From: Stutzerimonas azotifigens
GTDB lineage: Bacteria; Pseudomonadota; Gammaproteobacteria; Pseudomonadales; Pseudomonadaceae
Assembly: GCF_013522725.1 (NCBI RefSeq)
Contig: NZ_JAAMRF010000005.1
Location: forward strand, 1 to 64,000
DNA: 64,000 bases
Direction: 5' to 3'
Position 1 is the stretch's first letter. Each line of letters begins with the position of its first letter. The notes under the pieces are model-generated. The model was not told the DNA's origin, did not search any database, and saw nothing but the letters and a program-made list of their open reading frames with translations. Shown here one piece after another: positions 22,585 through 35,899 of the stretch. The position numbers were made by a program, and so were the translations under genes.

Positions 22585-23292
22585 TCAGCTAAGGCTGACC
22601 CAGCGCTGATTCACCAGGAGTTCAATAGGGCGGTATTCGGTCTTGTAATTCATCTTGCGGCAATTCTTGATCCAGTAACCCAGATAAACCGCCTTCAGGC
22701 CCAGGCGCGAGGCTTCGCCGATCTGCCAGAGAATGGCGTAACGGCCCAGGCTGCGGCGCTCCTCGCATGGATCATAGAAGGTATAAACCGCCGAGAGACC
22801 GTTGGGCAAAACGTCCGTCACCGCCACGGCGAGCAAGCGGCCATCGAGGCGAAATTCATAGAAGCGGCAGAATGGAAGATCGCGTACCAGAAACGTATGA
22901 AACTGGTCGCGGCTAGGCGGATACATATCGCCATCGGCGTGGCGCTGTTCGATGTAGCGCGCGTACAGGAAATAATATTCCTCGGTGAAAACAGGCCGGA
23001 CTTCCCTGACCTGAAGGTCAGCGTTGCGTTTCAGGATGCGTTTTTGTTGGCGGTTCAGTGTGATGCCGGTCGCCGGTATGCGGGCGGGGATGCACGCGGT
23101 GCAGCGCTGGCAGTGTGGGCGGTAAAGATGGTCACCACTGCGTCGAAAGCCCATTTCCGAAAGCTCGGCATACACCTGCACATCCATTGGCTGACTGGGG
23201 TCGAGAAACAGCGTGGTCGCTTGCTCGTCCGGCAGGTAGCTGCAGGGATGGGGCTGGGTTGCGTAAAACTTGAGGCGAGCCAGTGAGGTCAT
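22585..23292 (-). CDS. bpt: Aspartate/glutamate leucyltransferase Bpt
   Basis: Bpt transfers leucine from Leu-tRNA to proteins with N-terminal Asp or Glu, turning them into ClpS substrates. The 235-residue protein has the ATE1-like N-terminal cysteine module ([32 protein letters not shown]) and the acyltransferase core [28 protein letters not shown] and [18 protein letters not shown]. The ATG at 23292 gives the homologue length, with GAGAG upstream. It lies 52 bp from aat. Confidence 0.95.
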
Positions 23293-23344
23293 GGTCAACT
23301 CTCAGTGATCTTGATCTCAGTGTAGGTCAGCCTCGCGTCGTCGA

Positions 23345-24025
23345 CTAGATGATCCAGTCGGCAGAGCTGTCCTGATCCAGGCACCTTGCCAGGGCCTCCG
23401 CAAATCGCTCGCGGGCAATGGGGCGGGCGCCGAAACTGGCCAGATGCTGCGTTGGCATCTGGCAATCTATGAGTTCGAATCCCCAGTGCTGGAGACGTTC
23501 CACCAGGCAGACGAAGCCCACCTTGGACGCGTCGCTGGCACGGCTGAACATCGACTCTCCAAAGAACAGGCGTCCCATGGCAAGGCCATACAGTCCGCCC
23601 ACCAAATAGTCGTCACGCCATACCTCGACCGAGTGTGCGACCCCTCGGGCGTGCAGCGCTATATAGGCTGCCTGCATCGGCGAAGTAATCCAGGTTCCAT
23701 CCGTGTAGTCGCGCGGTGACGCGCATCCTTGGATGACCTGCGCGAAGGCTCGATCGAGCGTCACCTGGTAGTCGCCCTGGCGGATGCGCTTGCGCAGGCT
23801 ACGGGACACGTGGAGTTCGTCGGGGTAGAGCACTGTGCGCGGATTCGGGGACCACCAGAGAATCGGCTGGCCGTCCTGATACCAGGGGAAGCAGCCGTGG
23901 CGATAGGCGGCGATCAGTCGTGCGGGCGAAAGATCCCCGCCGGCAGCCAGTAATCCGTTGGGCTGGTGCAGTGCCTTTTCCAGAGGTGGAAAGCTTAGGT
24001 CGTCGCGCTGCAACCAGGTCAACAT
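23345..24025 (-). CDS. aat: Leucyl/phenylalanyl-tRNA-protein transferase
   Basis: Aat adds Leu or Phe to proteins with N-terminal Arg or Lys, creating N-degrons for ClpSAP. The 226-residue protein shows [47 protein letters not shown], the active-site region [16 protein letters not shown], and [17 protein letters not shown] followed by [15 protein letters not shown]. The ATG at 24025 is preferred over a TTG two codons earlier; its Shine-Dalgarno is weak, which fits coupling to trxB, whose stop is 27 bp away. Confidence 0.95.
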   Translation of the reverse strand: MLTWLQRDDLSFPPLEKALHQPNGLLAAGGDLSPARLIAAYRHGCFPWYQDGQPILWWSPNPRTVLYPDELHVSRSLRKRIRQGDYQVTLDRAFAQVIQGCASPRDYTDGTWITSPMQAAYIALHARGVAHSVEVWRDDYLVGGLYGLAMGRLFFGESMFSRASDASKVGFVCLVERLQHWGFELIDCQMPTQHLASFGARPIARERFAEALARCLDQDSSADWII

Positions 24026-24052
24026 AGGCAATACGGCCGGCGGGGGAGGGGG

Positions 24053-25009
<957 letters not shown>

Positions 25010-25215
25010 TCATAACCCTTTGTTGCGAATAGAGAAGCGTGCTCGAATCGAGCCGCAGAGGAAAAGTTGCCGGTTATGCTACACCGAAGCTTGGGTAAAA
25101 GCCCAAGCGGCCAGGGAACCGACATGGCATCGCGTCGACAAACCCGTACAATGGCCAGGTTCCGGCCGGCCACGGCTAAACAGAGCGCGCCCAACGGCGC
25201 AGGAAAGAACGCGTT

Positions 25216-27621
25216 TTGAAGAATACCTCCGTACCTTCACTTGCCGCCGTCTGGCGTCAGCAATTGCATTACCGTCTCAAGGAAGGCGCTCTCATTGCGC
25301 TTGGCGCCTTGTGTGCCTACTTGTGGATGGCCTTGCTCACCTACGATGCGGGTGACCCGGGCTGGACCCATACCAGTAACGTCCAGCAGGTGCAGAACGC
25401 CGCGGGGCGTGCCGGCGCCTGGTTTGCCGATGTGCTGTTCATGGCGCTCGGCTATTTCGCCTACCTGTTTCCGCTACTGCTCGGTATCAAGACCTGGCAA
25501 GTATTCCGTGCCCGCCATCAGCCCTGGTCGTGGAGCGGCTGGCTGTTTTCCTGGCGTCTGATCGGATTGGTGTTCCTCGTGCTGTCAGGCTCGGCATTGG
25601 CTTATATCCACTTCGATTCGGCCAATCATCTGCCGGCATCCGCAGGTGGCGCACTGGGCGAAAGCCTCGGGCAGCTGGCGGTGATGTCACTGAACGTGCA
25701 GGGCAGTACGCTGGTTTTCCTGGCGTTGTTCCTGTTCGGCCTGACGGTGTTCACCGATCTGTCCTGGTTCAAGGTGATGGATGTCACCGGCAAGATCACG
25801 CTGGATCTCGGCGAGCTGATCCAGAGCTTCTTCAGCCGCTGGTGGGCCAGCCGCACTGAGCGCCAGCAGAAGGTCGCACGCCTGCGTGACGCCGATGATC
25901 TGGTCAACGAAGTCGCAGCGCCGATGGTTGCGGACAAACGTGAGCGTGCGAGGGTCAAGGAACGCGTCATCGAGCGCGAAGAAGCGCTGGCCAAGCACAT
26001 GAGCGAGCGTGAAAAGCGTGCCGCTCCGGTGATTACGCCGCCGGCTCCCGCCAAGCCGGTGGAGCCCAGCAAGCGTGTACTGAAGGAAAAGCAGGCCAAC
26101 CTGTTCGTCGACACCGCCGTCGAAGGCAGCTTGCCGCCGATCTCGCTGCTCGATGTCGCCGAAAAGCAGCAGAAGCAATATTCGCCCGAATCGCTCGAAG
26201 CGATGTCGCGGCTGCTGGAAATCAAGCTCAAGGAATTCGGTGTCGAGGTCATCGTCGAGTCGGTGCATCCGGGGCCGGTGATCACGCGTTTCGAAATTCA
26301 GCCCGCGGCGGGCGTGAAGGTCAGCCGCATCTCCAACCTCGCAAAGGATCTGGCGCGTTCGCTGGCGGTGATCAGCGTGCGGGTCGTGGAAGTGATTCCC
26401 GGCAAGACCACCGTCGGTATCGAGATCCCCAACGAGGACCGGCAGATCGTCCGTTTCTCCGAGGTGCTCTCGTCGACACAGTATGACGACGCCAAATCGC
26501 CAGTCACCATCGCGCTCGGCCACGACATCGGCGGTAAGCCGGTAACGGCGGATCTGGCAAAGATGCCCCACCTGCTGGTGGCCGGCACCACCGGCTCCGG
26601 TAAATCCGTCGGGGTCAACGCCATGATTCTGTCGATCCTGTTCAAGTCGACGCCTGAAGAGGCGCGCCTGATCATGATCGACCCGAAGATGCTGGAGCTG
26701 TCGATCTACGAAGGCATCCCGCATCTGCTCTGCCCGGTGGTTACCGACATGAAGGAGGCCGCCAACGCCCTGCGCTGGAGCGTCGCGGAGATGGAACGGC
26801 GCTACAAGCTGATGGCTGCGATGGGCGTGAGGAACCTCGCCGGTTTTAACCGCAAGGTGAAGGATGCCGAAGAGGCGGGCACACCGCTGACCGATCCGCT
26901 CTATCGGCGCGAAAGCATGGAAGACGAAGCGCCTCTGCTGAAACCCTTGCCCACCATCGTGGTGATCGTCGACGAGTTTGCTGACATGATGATGATCGTC
27001 GGCAAGAAGGTCGAAGAGCTGATCGCACGCATCGCGCAGAAGGCGCGGGCGGCAGGCATTCACCTGATCCTTGCGACCCAGCGCCCTTCGGTGGACGTCA
27101 TCACCGGTCTGATCAAGGCGAACATCCCGACTCGCATGGCGTTCCAGGTATCGAGCAAGATCGACTCGCGAACCATCCTCGACCAGGGCGGCGCGGAGCA
27201 ATTGCTCGGTCATGGCGACATGCTGTACCTGCCGCCCGGCACTGGCTTGCCGATCCGAGTGCACGGCGCGTTCGTTTCCGACGATGAAGTTCATCGGGTG
27301 GTAGAAGCCTGGAAGGCCCGTGGCGCGCCGGACTACATCGAGGAAATCCTCGCTGGCGTCGAAGAAAGCGGCAGCGGTTTCGAGGGCGGCGGTGAAGGTG
27401 GCGGTGGCGAAGGCAGCGAAGAAGATCCGCTGTATGACGAAGCGGTACGTTTCGTACTCGAAAGCCGACGCGCCTCGATTTCCGCCGTCCAGCGCAAATT
27501 GAAGATTGGCTACAACCGCGCCGCGCGCATGATCGAAGCCATGGAAATGGCTGGAGTCGTGACCTCCATGAATACCAACGGCTCGCGCGAAGTGATTGCG
27601 CCGGCTCCGATTCGCGATTGA
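25216..27621 (+). CDS. ftsK: DNA translocase FtsK
   Basis: FtsK couples division to chromosome segregation; it pumps DNA at the septum and activates XerCD at dif. The 801-residue protein has four or five N-terminal membrane segments (residues 20-190), a short linker, and a RecA-like motor with Walker [14 protein letters not shown] (about 457) and Walker [13 protein letters not shown]. After a Gly-rich spacer ([14 protein letters not shown]) comes the KOPS-reading gamma winged helix ([28 protein letters not shown]). Translation starts at TTG with GGAAAG upstream, fitting homologue N-termini. Confidence 0.96.
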   Translation: MKNTSVPSLAAVWRQQLHYRLKEGALIALGALCAYLWMALLTYDAGDPGWTHTSNVQQVQNAAGRAGAWFADVLFMALGYFAYLFPLLLGIKTWQVFRARHQPWSWSGWLFSWRLIGLVFLVLSGSALAYIHFDSANHLPASAGGALGESLGQLAVMSLNVQGSTLVFLALFLFGLTVFTDLSWFKVMDVTGKITLDLGELIQSFFSRWWASRTERQQKVARLRDADDLVNEVAAPMVADKRERARVKERVIEREEALAKHMSEREKRAAPVITPPAPAKPVEPSKRVLKEKQANLFVDTAVEGSLPPISLLDVAEKQQKQYSPESLEAMSRLLEIKLKEFGVEVIVESVHPGPVITRFEIQPAAGVKVSRISNLAKDLARSLAVISVRVVEVIPGKTTVGIEIPNEDRQIVRFSEVLSSTQYDDAKSPVTIALGHDIGGKPVTADLAKMPHLLVAGTTGSGKSVGVNAMILSILFKSTPEEARLIMIDPKMLELSIYEGIPHLLCPVVTDMKEAANALRWSVAEMERRYKLMAAMGVRNLAGFNRKVKDAEEAGTPLTDPLYRRESMEDEAPLLKPLPTIVVIVDEFADMMMIVGKKVEELIARIAQKARAAGIHLILATQRPSVDVITGLIKANIPTRMAFQVSSKIDSRTILDQGGAEQLLGHGDMLYLPPGTGLPIRVHGAFVSDDEVHRVVEAWKARGAPDYIEEILAGVEESGSGFEGGGEGGGGEGSEEDPLYDEAVRFVLESRRASISAVQRKLKIGYNRAARMIEAMEMAGVVTSMNTNGSREVIAPAPIRD

Positions 27622-27636
27622 TCGTCGAGGGCTTAA

Positions 27637-28263
27637 ATGCATCTGATACGCGTGCTGTTCGCCTCCGCTCTGCTGTTCGCCGTGGGCTCGGCCCAGGCCG
27701 ATCAGGCCGCTTCCACCGAACGTCTGACTGCCTTGTTGAGCAAGGCCGAAACGCTCAGCGGGCGTTTCTCCCAATTGTCGCTCGACGGCACCGGCACCCA
27801 GCTCCAGGAGGCCTCGGGTGAGTTATCGCTCAAGCGTCCCGGGCAGTTCCGCTGGCATACCGATGCACCGATGGAGCAACTGCTGGTTTCCGACGGTAGC
27901 AAGGTCTGGTTATATGACCCGGATTTGGAGCAGGTCACCATCCAGACGCTCGACCAGCGCCTGACCCATACGCCGGCGCTGCTGCTTTCCGGCGATGTTT
28001 CCGAAATCAGCCAGAACTTCGAGATTTCCCACAAGGAAGCCGGTGACGTGGTGGACTTCGTACTCAAGCCCAAGGCCAGCGACACGCTGTTCGACAGCCT
28101 GCGGCTGTCCTTCCGGGGCGGGGTGATCAATGACATGCAGTTGATCGATAGCGTTGGTCAGCGCACCAACATCCTCTTCATGGGCGTAAAGATGAACGAG
28201 CCGATCCAGGCTGATCAGTTCACATTCGAAATTCCCGCTGGCGCGGATGTCATATCCGAGTGA
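27637..28263 (+). CDS. lolA: Outer-membrane lipoprotein carrier protein LolA
   Basis: LolA is the periplasmic chaperone that carries lipoproteins from LolCDE to LolB. The 208-residue precursor has a signal peptide ([21 protein letters not shown]). The mature domain shows [33 protein letters not shown] and [21 protein letters not shown]. It follows ftsK by 15 bp with its own GAGG Shine-Dalgarno. The ftsK-lolA-rarA order is conserved. Confidence 0.96.
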   Translation: MHLIRVLFASALLFAVGSAQADQAASTERLTALLSKAETLSGRFSQLSLDGTGTQLQEASGELSLKRPGQFRWHTDAPMEQLLVSDGSKVWLYDPDLEQVTIQTLDQRLTHTPALLLSGDVSEISQNFEISHKEAGDVVDFVLKPKASDTLFDSLRLSFRGGVINDMQLIDSVGQRTNILFMGVKMNEPIQADQFTFEIPAGADVISE

Positions 28264-28320
28264 CTCACCGGCGCATGATCACTGGTGCGGCCCGCGTGGC
28301 CGCTTGAGGCCTTAGGCTCG

Positions 28321-29646
28321 ATGGACCTGTTCAGTCGTGAACCCGTATCCCAGCCGTTGGCCGCGCGCTTGCGTGCGACCACGCTGGATGAGTACGTGGG
28401 ACAGGAACACCTCCTGGCGCGGGGCAAGCCCCTGCGTGAGGCTCTGGAGCAGGGTGCGCTGCACTCGATGATCTTCTGGGGGCCGCCCGGCGTCGGTAAG
28501 ACTACGCTGGCGCGGTTGCTGGCGAAGGTTTCCGACGCCCACTTCGAAACGGTTTCCGCGGTGCTCGCCGGGGTCAAGGAGATCCGCCAGGCGGTCGAGG
28601 TCGCTAAGCAGCAAGGGGCTCAGTACGGCCGCCGGACGATACTCTTCGTCGATGAGGTGCATCGTTTCAACAAGTCCCAGCAGGATGCCTTCCTGCCCTA
28701 TGTCGAGGATGGCACGCTGATTTTCATCGGCGCGACCACCGAGAACCCATCGTTCGAGCTGAATAACGCATTGCTTTCCCGCGCCCGCGTCTATGTGCTC
28801 AAGAGCTTGGACGAGCAGGCTATGCGCCGCCTGGTCGAGCGCGCGCTGACCGAACCCAAGGGGCTGGGTGACCTACACCTGAGCCTGCCGGAGGAAAGCT
28901 TTCGCATGTTGCTGGCAGCCGCCGATGGCGACGGTCGCCGGTTGCTCAACCTGCTTGAAAACGCTTCGGATCTGGCCGAACCAGGCGAACCTATCGGTAC
29001 CGCGCTGCTGCAGGACCTGCTAGGCGACAGCAGGCGCCGGTTCGACAAGGGCGGCGAGGCGTTCTACGACCAGATATCGGCGCTGCACAAGTCGGTGCGC
29101 GGATCCAATCCCGACGCGGCGCTTTACTGGTTTGCCCGCATGCTCGACGGGGGCTGCGACCCGCTCTACATCGCGCGGCGCGTCGTGCGAATGGCGAGCG
29201 AGGAGATCGGTAATGCCGACCCGCGTGCGCTGGGCCTCTGCCTCAACGCCTGGGATGTGCAGGAGCGCCTGGGTAGTCCCGAAGGCGAGTTGGCCGTCGC
29301 CCAGGCAATCGTCTACTTGGCCTGCGCGCCTAAGAGCAATGCGGTCTATACGGCTTTCAAGGCGGCCATGCGCGATGCCGCGGAAAACGGCTCGCAGGAA
29401 GTCCCGTTGCACCTTCGCAACGCGCCCACGCGGCTGATGAAAGATCTGGGTTACGGCGAAGAGTATCGCTACGCCCATGACGAGCCGGATGCTTACGCCG
29501 CTGGGGAGGACTATTTTCCCGAAGCCCTGCCGCCACGCCAGTACTACCAGCCCGTATCGCGGGGCCTGGAAGGCAAGATCCGCGAAAAGCTCGAGTACCT
29601 GGCCAGGCTTGACCGGGAAAGCTCCCGGCAGAGGAGAAAGCCATGA
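28321..29646 (+). CDS. rarA: Replication-associated recombination protein RarA
   Basis: RarA (MgsA) is a clamp-loader-like AAA+ ATPase acting at stalled forks. The 441-residue protein has Walker [16 protein letters not shown] (about residues 56-70), Walker [22 protein letters not shown], sensor 1 [14 protein letters not shown] and the C-terminal tetramerisation region with [20 protein letters not shown]. The ATG at 28321 ([18 protein letters not shown]) fits the family; an in-frame ATG 12 codons earlier is less likely. Its stop overlaps the crcB start (ATGA). Confidence 0.95.
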   Translation: MDLFSREPVSQPLAARLRATTLDEYVGQEHLLARGKPLREALEQGALHSMIFWGPPGVGKTTLARLLAKVSDAHFETVSAVLAGVKEIRQAVEVAKQQGAQYGRRTILFVDEVHRFNKSQQDAFLPYVEDGTLIFIGATTENPSFELNNALLSRARVYVLKSLDEQAMRRLVERALTEPKGLGDLHLSLPEESFRMLLAAADGDGRRLLNLLENASDLAEPGEPIGTALLQDLLGDSRRRFDKGGEAFYDQISALHKSVRGSNPDAALYWFARMLDGGCDPLYIARRVVRMASEEIGNADPRALGLCLNAWDVQERLGSPEGELAVAQAIVYLACAPKSNAVYTAFKAAMRDAAENGSQEVPLHLRNAPTRLMKDLGYGEEYRYAHDEPDAYAAGEDYFPEALPPRQYYQPVSRGLEGKIREKLEYLARLDRESSRQRRKP

Positions 29647-30017
29647 TCCGCATGGTGCTTGCGGCGGCCGCCGGCGGCGTCGCCGGAACGCTGATTCGCT
29701 TCGGTGTGGCCAACTGGATCAACGCCAACTGGCCGCGCTATTTCTATGGTGCAACCCTCGTGGTGAACCTGCTCGGCTGTCTGCTGATCGGTTACCTGTA
29801 CATGACCTTCCTGGAGCGCCCGGAAATCCCGGTGGAACTCCGAGTAGGGTTGGTGGTGGGCTTTCTTGGCGCGCTGACCACCTTCTCGACCTTTTCCCTC
29901 GACACTCTTCGCCTGCTCGAGTCCGGACAGGTCGGTGTCGCGCTGGCCTATCTCGCGCTCAGCGTTGGCGGTGGGTTACTGGCCGCCTGGCTGGGGATAT
30001 CACTCGCCAGGTTATGA
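29643..30017 (+). CDS. crcB: Fluoride ion channel CrcB (Fluc)
   Basis: CrcB is a dual-topology fluoride channel of the inner membrane. The 124-residue protein has four hydrophobic segments and the signature [18 protein letters not shown] and [22 protein letters not shown], the asparagine and Phe/Ser/Thr residues lining the fluoride path. It is coupled to rarA by a 4-bp overlap. No fluoride riboswitch is visible, as expected for an internal operon gene. Confidence 0.95.
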   Translation: MIRMVLAAAAGGVAGTLIRFGVANWINANWPRYFYGATLVVNLLGCLLIGYLYMTFLERPEIPVELRVGLVVGFLGALTTFSTFSLDTLRLLESGQVGVALAYLALSVGGGLLAAWLGISLARL

Positions 30018-30038
30018 AGCGCGCATGCTTCACAGTAA

Positions 30039-31370
<1,332 letters not shown>

Positions 31371-31398
31371 GCTGCGGGCGATCCATGTCGCCCGCAGC
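31371..31398. repeat. Strong stem-loop between serS and cysG
   Basis: GCTGCGGGCG-ATCCATGT-CGCCCGCAGC is a perfect 10-bp inverted repeat starting right at the serS stop. There is no T-run, so it may be an mRNA-stabilising or processing hairpin rather than a terminator. Confidence 0.6.
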
Positions 31399-31431
31399 CC
31401 TCGCCCCGCTACCGTCTGCAGGACCGTTTCG

Positions 31432-32835
31432 ATGGATTACCTTCCGCTGTTCCATATGCTTCGCGGGCGCACCGTTCTGGTGGTCGGTGGGGGCGAAATC
31501 GCGCTGCGCAAGGCACGGTTGCTTGCTGATGCCGGAGCCAGGCTGCGAATCGTCGCGCCGGATATCGAGGCTTCGCTGCGTGCGCTGGTGGAAGAGGGCG
31601 ACGGCGAATGCCTTGAGCGGGTTTACGCTGCAGGCGATATGGGGGGATGTGTTCTGGCGATCGCCGCGACCGATGACGAAGCCCTCAACGCCCAGGTATC
31701 CGAAGACGCCAACCGCCTCGGCATGCCGGTCAACGTGGTCGATGCGCCGGCGCTGTGCAGCGTCATTTTCCCCGCCATCGTCGATCGCTCGCCGCTGGTC
31801 ATTGCGGTTTCCAGCGGCGGCGATGCGCCGGTGTTGGCGCGCCTCATCCGTGCTCGGCTGGAAAGTTGGATTCCGGCGGCGTACGGGCGCTTGGCTGGTC
31901 TGGCCAAGCGCTTTCGTCGCGAGGTCAAGGCGACGCTGCCTGATCTTCAGCAACGCCGAGTGTTCTGGGAGGACGTGTTCCAGGGGCCCATCGCCGAACG
32001 CTCCCTGGCCGGGCAGGAAGAGCAGGCGCAGGCGTTACTCAGTGAAAAGCTCGCTGGCGTGGCGCCTCGCGCGCTGGGCGAAGTCTATCTGGTGGGGGCC
32101 GGGCCCGGTGATCCGGATCTGCTAACGTTCCGCGCGCTGCGCCTGATGCAGCAAGCCGATGTAGTGCTCTACGACCGCCTGGTGGCGCCAGCGATTCTGG
32201 AGCTGTGCCGCCGCGACGCCGATCGCATCTATGTCGGTAAGCAACGGGCCAACCATGCCTTGCCACAGGATCAGATCAACCAGCAACTGGTCGAGCTGGC
32301 CCGGCAAGGCAAGCGGGTGGTGCGTCTCAAGGGTGGCGACCCTTTCATCTTCGGGCGCGGCGGCGAGGAGATCGAGCAGCTCGCAGCCCATGGCATTCCG
32401 TTCCAGGTGGTGCCCGGCATCACTGCGGCGAGCGGCTGCGCGGCCTATGCTGGCATCCCGCTGACTCACCGCGACTATGCGCAATCGGTGCGCTTCATCA
32501 CCGGGCACCTGAAGAACGACAGCTGCGACCTGCCCTGGAAAGACATGGTCACGCCCAGCGAAACCCTGGTGTTCTACATGGGGCTGGTTGGGCTGCCGGT
32601 CATCTGCGAGCAGTTGATCGCCCATGGTCGACGACCGGAAACGCCAGCAGCGCTGGTGCAGCAGGGCACTACGGTAAACCAGCGGGTATTCACCGGCACA
32701 CTTGCTGATCTACCGCTACAAGTGGCTCGCCATCAGGTCCAGGCACCGACGCTGATCATCGTCGGCGACGTCGTCTCCCTGCGCGATAAGCTGGCCTGGT
32801 TCGAAGGCGCCCAGGCCAGCCATCCGGCCGACTGA
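31432..32835 (+). CDS. cysG: Siroheme synthase CysG (methyltransferase/dehydrogenase/ferrochelatase)
   Basis: This trifunctional enzyme makes siroheme for sulfite and nitrite reductases. Of its 467 residues, the first 200 form the CysG-A dehydrogenase/ferrochelatase ([20 protein letters not shown] site). The rest is the uroporphyrinogen III methyltransferase ([19 protein letters not shown], the [21 protein letters not shown] loop, and [19 protein letters not shown]). The domain order is the normal one. It follows serS by about 60 bp, with the 10-bp stem-loop between. Confidence 0.96.
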   Translation: MDYLPLFHMLRGRTVLVVGGGEIALRKARLLADAGARLRIVAPDIEASLRALVEEGDGECLERVYAAGDMGGCVLAIAATDDEALNAQVSEDANRLGMPVNVVDAPALCSVIFPAIVDRSPLVIAVSSGGDAPVLARLIRARLESWIPAAYGRLAGLAKRFRREVKATLPDLQQRRVFWEDVFQGPIAERSLAGQEEQAQALLSEKLAGVAPRALGEVYLVGAGPGDPDLLTFRALRLMQQADVVLYDRLVAPAILELCRRDADRIYVGKQRANHALPQDQINQQLVELARQGKRVVRLKGGDPFIFGRGGEEIEQLAAHGIPFQVVPGITAASGCAAYAGIPLTHRDYAQSVRFITGHLKNDSCDLPWKDMVTPSETLVFYMGLVGLPVICEQLIAHGRRPETPAALVQQGTTVNQRVFTGTLADLPLQVARHQVQAPTLIIVGDVVSLRDKLAWFEGAQASHPAD

Positions 32836-32838
32836 TTG

Positions 32839-33840
32839 TCAGCTTCGCATCCAGATTCCCTGGCCCGGCAATCGGCCACGGTCGTGAGGGCGGTCCAGGG
32901 TCAGCGCGGGGCCCTTGGGCACCAGGCCGTTGGCATTGATGTTTCGATGGCTGCGGTAATAGTGCCCTTTGATGTGCTCGAAATTAACCGTCTCGGCGAT
33001 ACCGGGCCACTGGTACAGCTCACGCAACCAGTTCGACAGGTTGGGGTAATCCTCGATACGCCTGAGGTTGCACTTGAAGTGCCCGTGATAGACGGCGTCG
33101 AAGCGCACCAGCGTGGTGAACAAACGCCAGTCCGCTTCAGTAAGGAAGCTGCCGGTGAGGTAGCGCTGACCGGTGAGTAAGCCTTCCAGTCGATCCAGTT
33201 CCGCGAACAGCTCGTCGAACGCCTGCTCGTAGGCCGGCTGGGCAGTGGCGAAGCCTGCCCGATAAACGCCGTTGTTGACGGCAGGATAGATACGCTCGTT
33301 GAGCGCATCTATCTGTTCGCGCAACGGTTCTGGGTAGAGGTCGAAGGTCGAGCCGGTAAGCCCATCGAACGCGCTATTGAAGATCCGGATGATTTCAGCG
33401 GACTCGTTGTTGACGATGCGCTGCTCCTTGCGATCCCACAGCACCGGTACCGTTACCCGGCCGGTGTAGTTCGGGTCATCGGCGGTGTAGCGCTGGTGCA
33501 GGTAGTCGAAGCCGTCCAGCGCATCGCCGCTCGAGCCGGTGCTGCGATCGAAGGTCCAGCCATGTTCGGCCATCAGAAAACTGACCACCGAAACGTCGAT
33601 CAGCGCGTCGAGCTGCTTGAGCTTGCGGTAGATGAGCGTGCGGTGAGCCCAGGGGCAGGCCAGGGACACGTAGAGATGGTAGCGCCCCGGCTCGGCAATG
33701 GAAGCCGGCTGCCCTTGTGGGCCAGGCTTGCCGTCGGCGCTGAGCCAGTTTCTGCGCTGAGCCTGCTCGCGCTGAAACTGTCCATCTTTGCTGTTTTCAT
33801 ACCAGCGGTCTTGCCACTGGCCGTCGACTAAAAGTCCCAT
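32839..33840 (-). CDS. Glutathionyl-hydroquinone reductase (YqjG/Xi-class GST)
   Basis: Xi-class GSTs remove glutathione from glutathionyl-hydroquinones. The 333-residue protein has the catalytic cysteine motif SLACPWAHRTLIYRKLK (about residues 54-70), ESAEIIRIFNSAFDG in the thioredoxin-like domain, and the helical domain with RYLTGSFLTEADWRLFTTLVRFD and FKCNLRRIEDYPNLSNW. The ATG at 33840 has a strong GAGGAGG upstream; the seven-residue in-frame extension is rejected. It converges on cysG with only 3 bp between stops. Confidence 0.92.
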   Translation of the reverse strand: MGLLVDGQWQDRWYENSKDGQFQREQAQRRNWLSADGKPGPQGQPASIAEPGRYHLYVSLACPWAHRTLIYRKLKQLDALIDVSVVSFLMAEHGWTFDRSTGSSGDALDGFDYLHQRYTADDPNYTGRVTVPVLWDRKEQRIVNNESAEIIRIFNSAFDGLTGSTFDLYPEPLREQIDALNERIYPAVNNGVYRAGFATAQPAYEQAFDELFAELDRLEGLLTGQRYLTGSFLTEADWRLFTTLVRFDAVYHGHFKCNLRRIEDYPNLSNWLRELYQWPGIAETVNFEHIKGHYYRSHRNINANGLVPKGPALTLDRPHDRGRLPGQGIWMRS

Positions 33841-33901
33841 GGCTGCCTCCTCTCGCTTCAAATAGGAGGCAGTCTAGGGTGGTTGGTTCGATCGTAACGC
33901 G

Positions 33902-34906
33902 CTAAACGCCGCTCAAACCCATCGCCGGATTCGATAGATTGCGGGCCGCCCAATAGCTATTCGCTACAGCGAAAGCTTCTTCTCGGCTACGGCCAAGCGC
34001 TCGCAGAGCCAGTGCCATGGTTGCCACGACCGCCAGCTGCGCATAGTCGTCTTCGACGGTGCCGTTCCACACCGCGAGCATCTGCTGTGGATCGAGCGTA
34101 GCCGGCTTCACATGGCGCAACGGCGATAAGGGCGGCCATTCTTCGTCCCAGGCTTCGCCAGCCTGTGTGCCGTAAAGGTGCGAGCGAGCATCCGGGTTGA
34201 TCTCGATTTCGCCGCCTTCACCTTTGATCACGATGGCGGTATCACCGAGCAGTCGGCTGGCTTCGCGGTGATTCTCCTGGTAACCAGGGTGAAAAATGCT
34301 CTGCAGTGCGCAGCGGGCGCCCAGTGGATTGAGAATGCGGGCCAGAGAATGGATCGGCGAGCGCAAGCCGAGTACGTTGCGCAGATCGATCATGCGCTGC
34401 AGCACGGGCATCCAGGCGCCCAGCGGTATGAAGGCCGGTGTGCCACTGTCGAGCGCGAGAGCAACCTCCTGCCAGTCGTTGCACAGCGGAATTCCGAGCA
34501 GCTCGAGTTGCTGTTCGGTATAGAGGCGTCCGGCCGTGTGGGCGCCGCCGCCGTGCAACAGGATGCGCACCCCATTTTGCGCCAGGCATTTGCAGGCCAG
34601 CAGATACCAAGGCAGATGGCGCTTCTTTCCGGCATAGCTCGGCCAGTCGAGATCGACGGCAATCGGAGGTGCCTCCAGTCGTTCCCGGACCGCCTCGGTG
34701 AAGCCCGCCAGCTCTTGAGCGCTTTCTTCCTTGTGCCGCAGCAGCATTAGGAAGGCTCCTAGCTGAGCGTCTTCGGCCTCGCCATCGAGCAGCATGCCCA
34801 TGGCTTGCCTGGCTTCCTCACGAGTCAGGTCTCGCGCTCCTCGCTTTCCTTTACCCAGAATGCGAACGAAGGGGGCGAAGGGGTGTTCGGCAGGCGTAAC
34901 CATCAT
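33902..34906 (-). CDS. ybiB: YbiB/TrpD2-like protein (glycosyltransferase family 3 fold)
   Basis: The 334-residue protein has the anthranilate phosphoribosyltransferase fold (N-terminal helices RDLTREEARQAMGMLLDGEAEDAQLGAFLMLLRHKEES, then the nucleotide-fold part VRILLHGGGAHTAGRLYTEQQL). The TrpD phosphoribosyl-pyrophosphate loop is altered, as in YbiB, which binds DNA rather than acting in tryptophan synthesis. The ATG overlaps the tusE stop (ATGA), placing it in the tusDCBE operon. Its role there is unknown. Confidence 0.85.
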   Translation of the reverse strand: MMVTPAEHPFAPFVRILGKGKRGARDLTREEARQAMGMLLDGEAEDAQLGAFLMLLRHKEESAQELAGFTEAVRERLEAPPIAVDLDWPSYAGKKRHLPWYLLACKCLAQNGVRILLHGGGAHTAGRLYTEQQLELLGIPLCNDWQEVALALDSGTPAFIPLGAWMPVLQRMIDLRNVLGLRSPIHSLARILNPLGARCALQSIFHPGYQENHREASRLLGDTAIVIKGEGGEIEINPDARSHLYGTQAGEAWDEEWPPLSPLRHVKPATLDPQQMLAVWNGTVEDDYAQLAVVATMALALRALGRSREEAFAVANSYWAARNLSNPAMGLSGV

Positions 34907-35241
34907 AGGCAATTGCTCGGCTTGGGCAGACCGGCCAGCTTGGCGGCAAGCTTTGCCGGTGTGCCGTTGAAAAGACGGTTGAGGTGCTGGCTGTTGCCCT
35001 TTTCAGGGCCCAGCTCCCGGGCCACGTATTTGACCAGCGGGCGGGTCGCCGGAGACAACTGGAACTCGCTATAGAAAGCGCGCAGCAGACCGATGATTTC
35101 CCAGTGATCAGCTTCGAGTTCGATGCCTTCGGCTGTGGCGAGTTGGAGGGCGACCGCCTCGCTCCAGTCGTCGAGATCTACCAGGTAGCCTTCCTTGTCC
35201 AGGGCGACGGGGTGTTCGCCGACAATCAAACGTTCGTTCAT
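34903..35241 (-). CDS. tusE: Sulfur relay protein TusE (DsrC family)
   Basis: TusE accepts persulfide from TusBCD and passes it to MnmA for tRNA s2U34. The 112-residue protein has the DsrC fold (YLVDLDDWSEAVALQLA, DHWEIIGLLRAFY, GNSQHLNRLF) and ends in PKPSNCL with the single conserved cysteine carrying the persulfide. The ATG at 35241 overlaps the tusB stop. The four genes are contiguous and translationally coupled. Confidence 0.93.
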   Translation of the reverse strand: MNERLIVGEHPVALDKEGYLVDLDDWSEAVALQLATAEGIELEADHWEIIGLLRAFYSEFQLSPATRPLVKYVARELGPEKGNSQHLNRLFNGTPAKLAAKLAGLPKPSNCL

Positions 35242-35540
35242 AGCCAGCTGTTGACCCGGGCGTAGCGTGTGCAAAGATCGACGAAGCCGCTGTAGTCCAC
35301 AGCCGTCAGGCGCGCCGGCAGCGAGACCAGTGCGCGGGCCTGCAGGTCTTCCTCCAGGGCGAACAGCGCCACGCTATCGGGCATCAGCTCCAGTGCCTGC
35401 CGCTGGACGGTATCCGCCGCCAGCGCGTACACCGCATCGCCTGTGAGCAGCAGCGCATCGCCCGCCGCGAGCAGGCGCAGGCAGCTCGCGAGGCGGCCGT
35501 CGCTGAAGGGGGAGTGGGAGAGCATGTGCAGGGTTCCCAT
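35238..35540 (-). CDS. tusB: Sulfur relay protein TusB
   Basis: A small DsrH-type subunit of the TusBCD hexamer, 100 residues, starting MGTLHMLSHSPFSDGRLASCLRLL. The context between tusC and tusE, with one-base and four-base overlaps, supports the call as much as the sequence does. Confidence 0.9.
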   Translation of the reverse strand: MGTLHMLSHSPFSDGRLASCLRLLAAGDALLLTGDAVYALAADTVQRQALELMPDSVALFALEEDLQARALVSLPARLTAVDYSGFVDLCTRYARVNSWL

Positions 35541-35899
35541 CAGAGCGTGATCACCTGGTCATAACGGTTGATGAGTTCGGCGAGTCCCTGCGCATCGAGG
35601 ATTTCCACCGCAGGCGCCAATGCAGTATTTGCCAGCCCTCGGTCAGCAAGGCTGCGGGCGCAGGCGTAAAGCTTGTCCACACCAAACAGCGAGAGTGCTT
35701 TGAGATTGGCGGTGAGATCCTTCTGCTGCAAGGTCGCCCCGTGCTGTCCTGGCGCCAACTGCAATACGCCGTCGTCCAGGAAAAGCAGGCCGATGGGAAG
35801 GTCATAAGCACCGCCGGCCAGGGCGATATCCAGCGCTTCGCGGGCGCCGGGGCCGGACCAGGGCGATTGCCGGCTGACAATCAGCATCGAACGAGCCAT
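35540..35899 (-). CDS. tusC: Sulfur relay protein TusC
   Basis: A DsrF-type subunit of 119 residues. It shows MLIVSRQSPWSGPGAREALDIALAGGAYDLPIGLLFLDDGVLQL and LSLFGVDKLYACARSLADRGL, typical of the family. The ATG at 35899 shares one base with the tusD stop codon; a longer open frame upstream overlaps tusD and is not the real N-terminus. Confidence 0.92.
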   Translation of the reverse strand: MARSMLIVSRQSPWSGPGAREALDIALAGGAYDLPIGLLFLDDGVLQLAPGQHGATLQQKDLTANLKALSLFGVDKLYACARSLADRGLANTALAPAVEILDAQGLAELINRYDQVITL

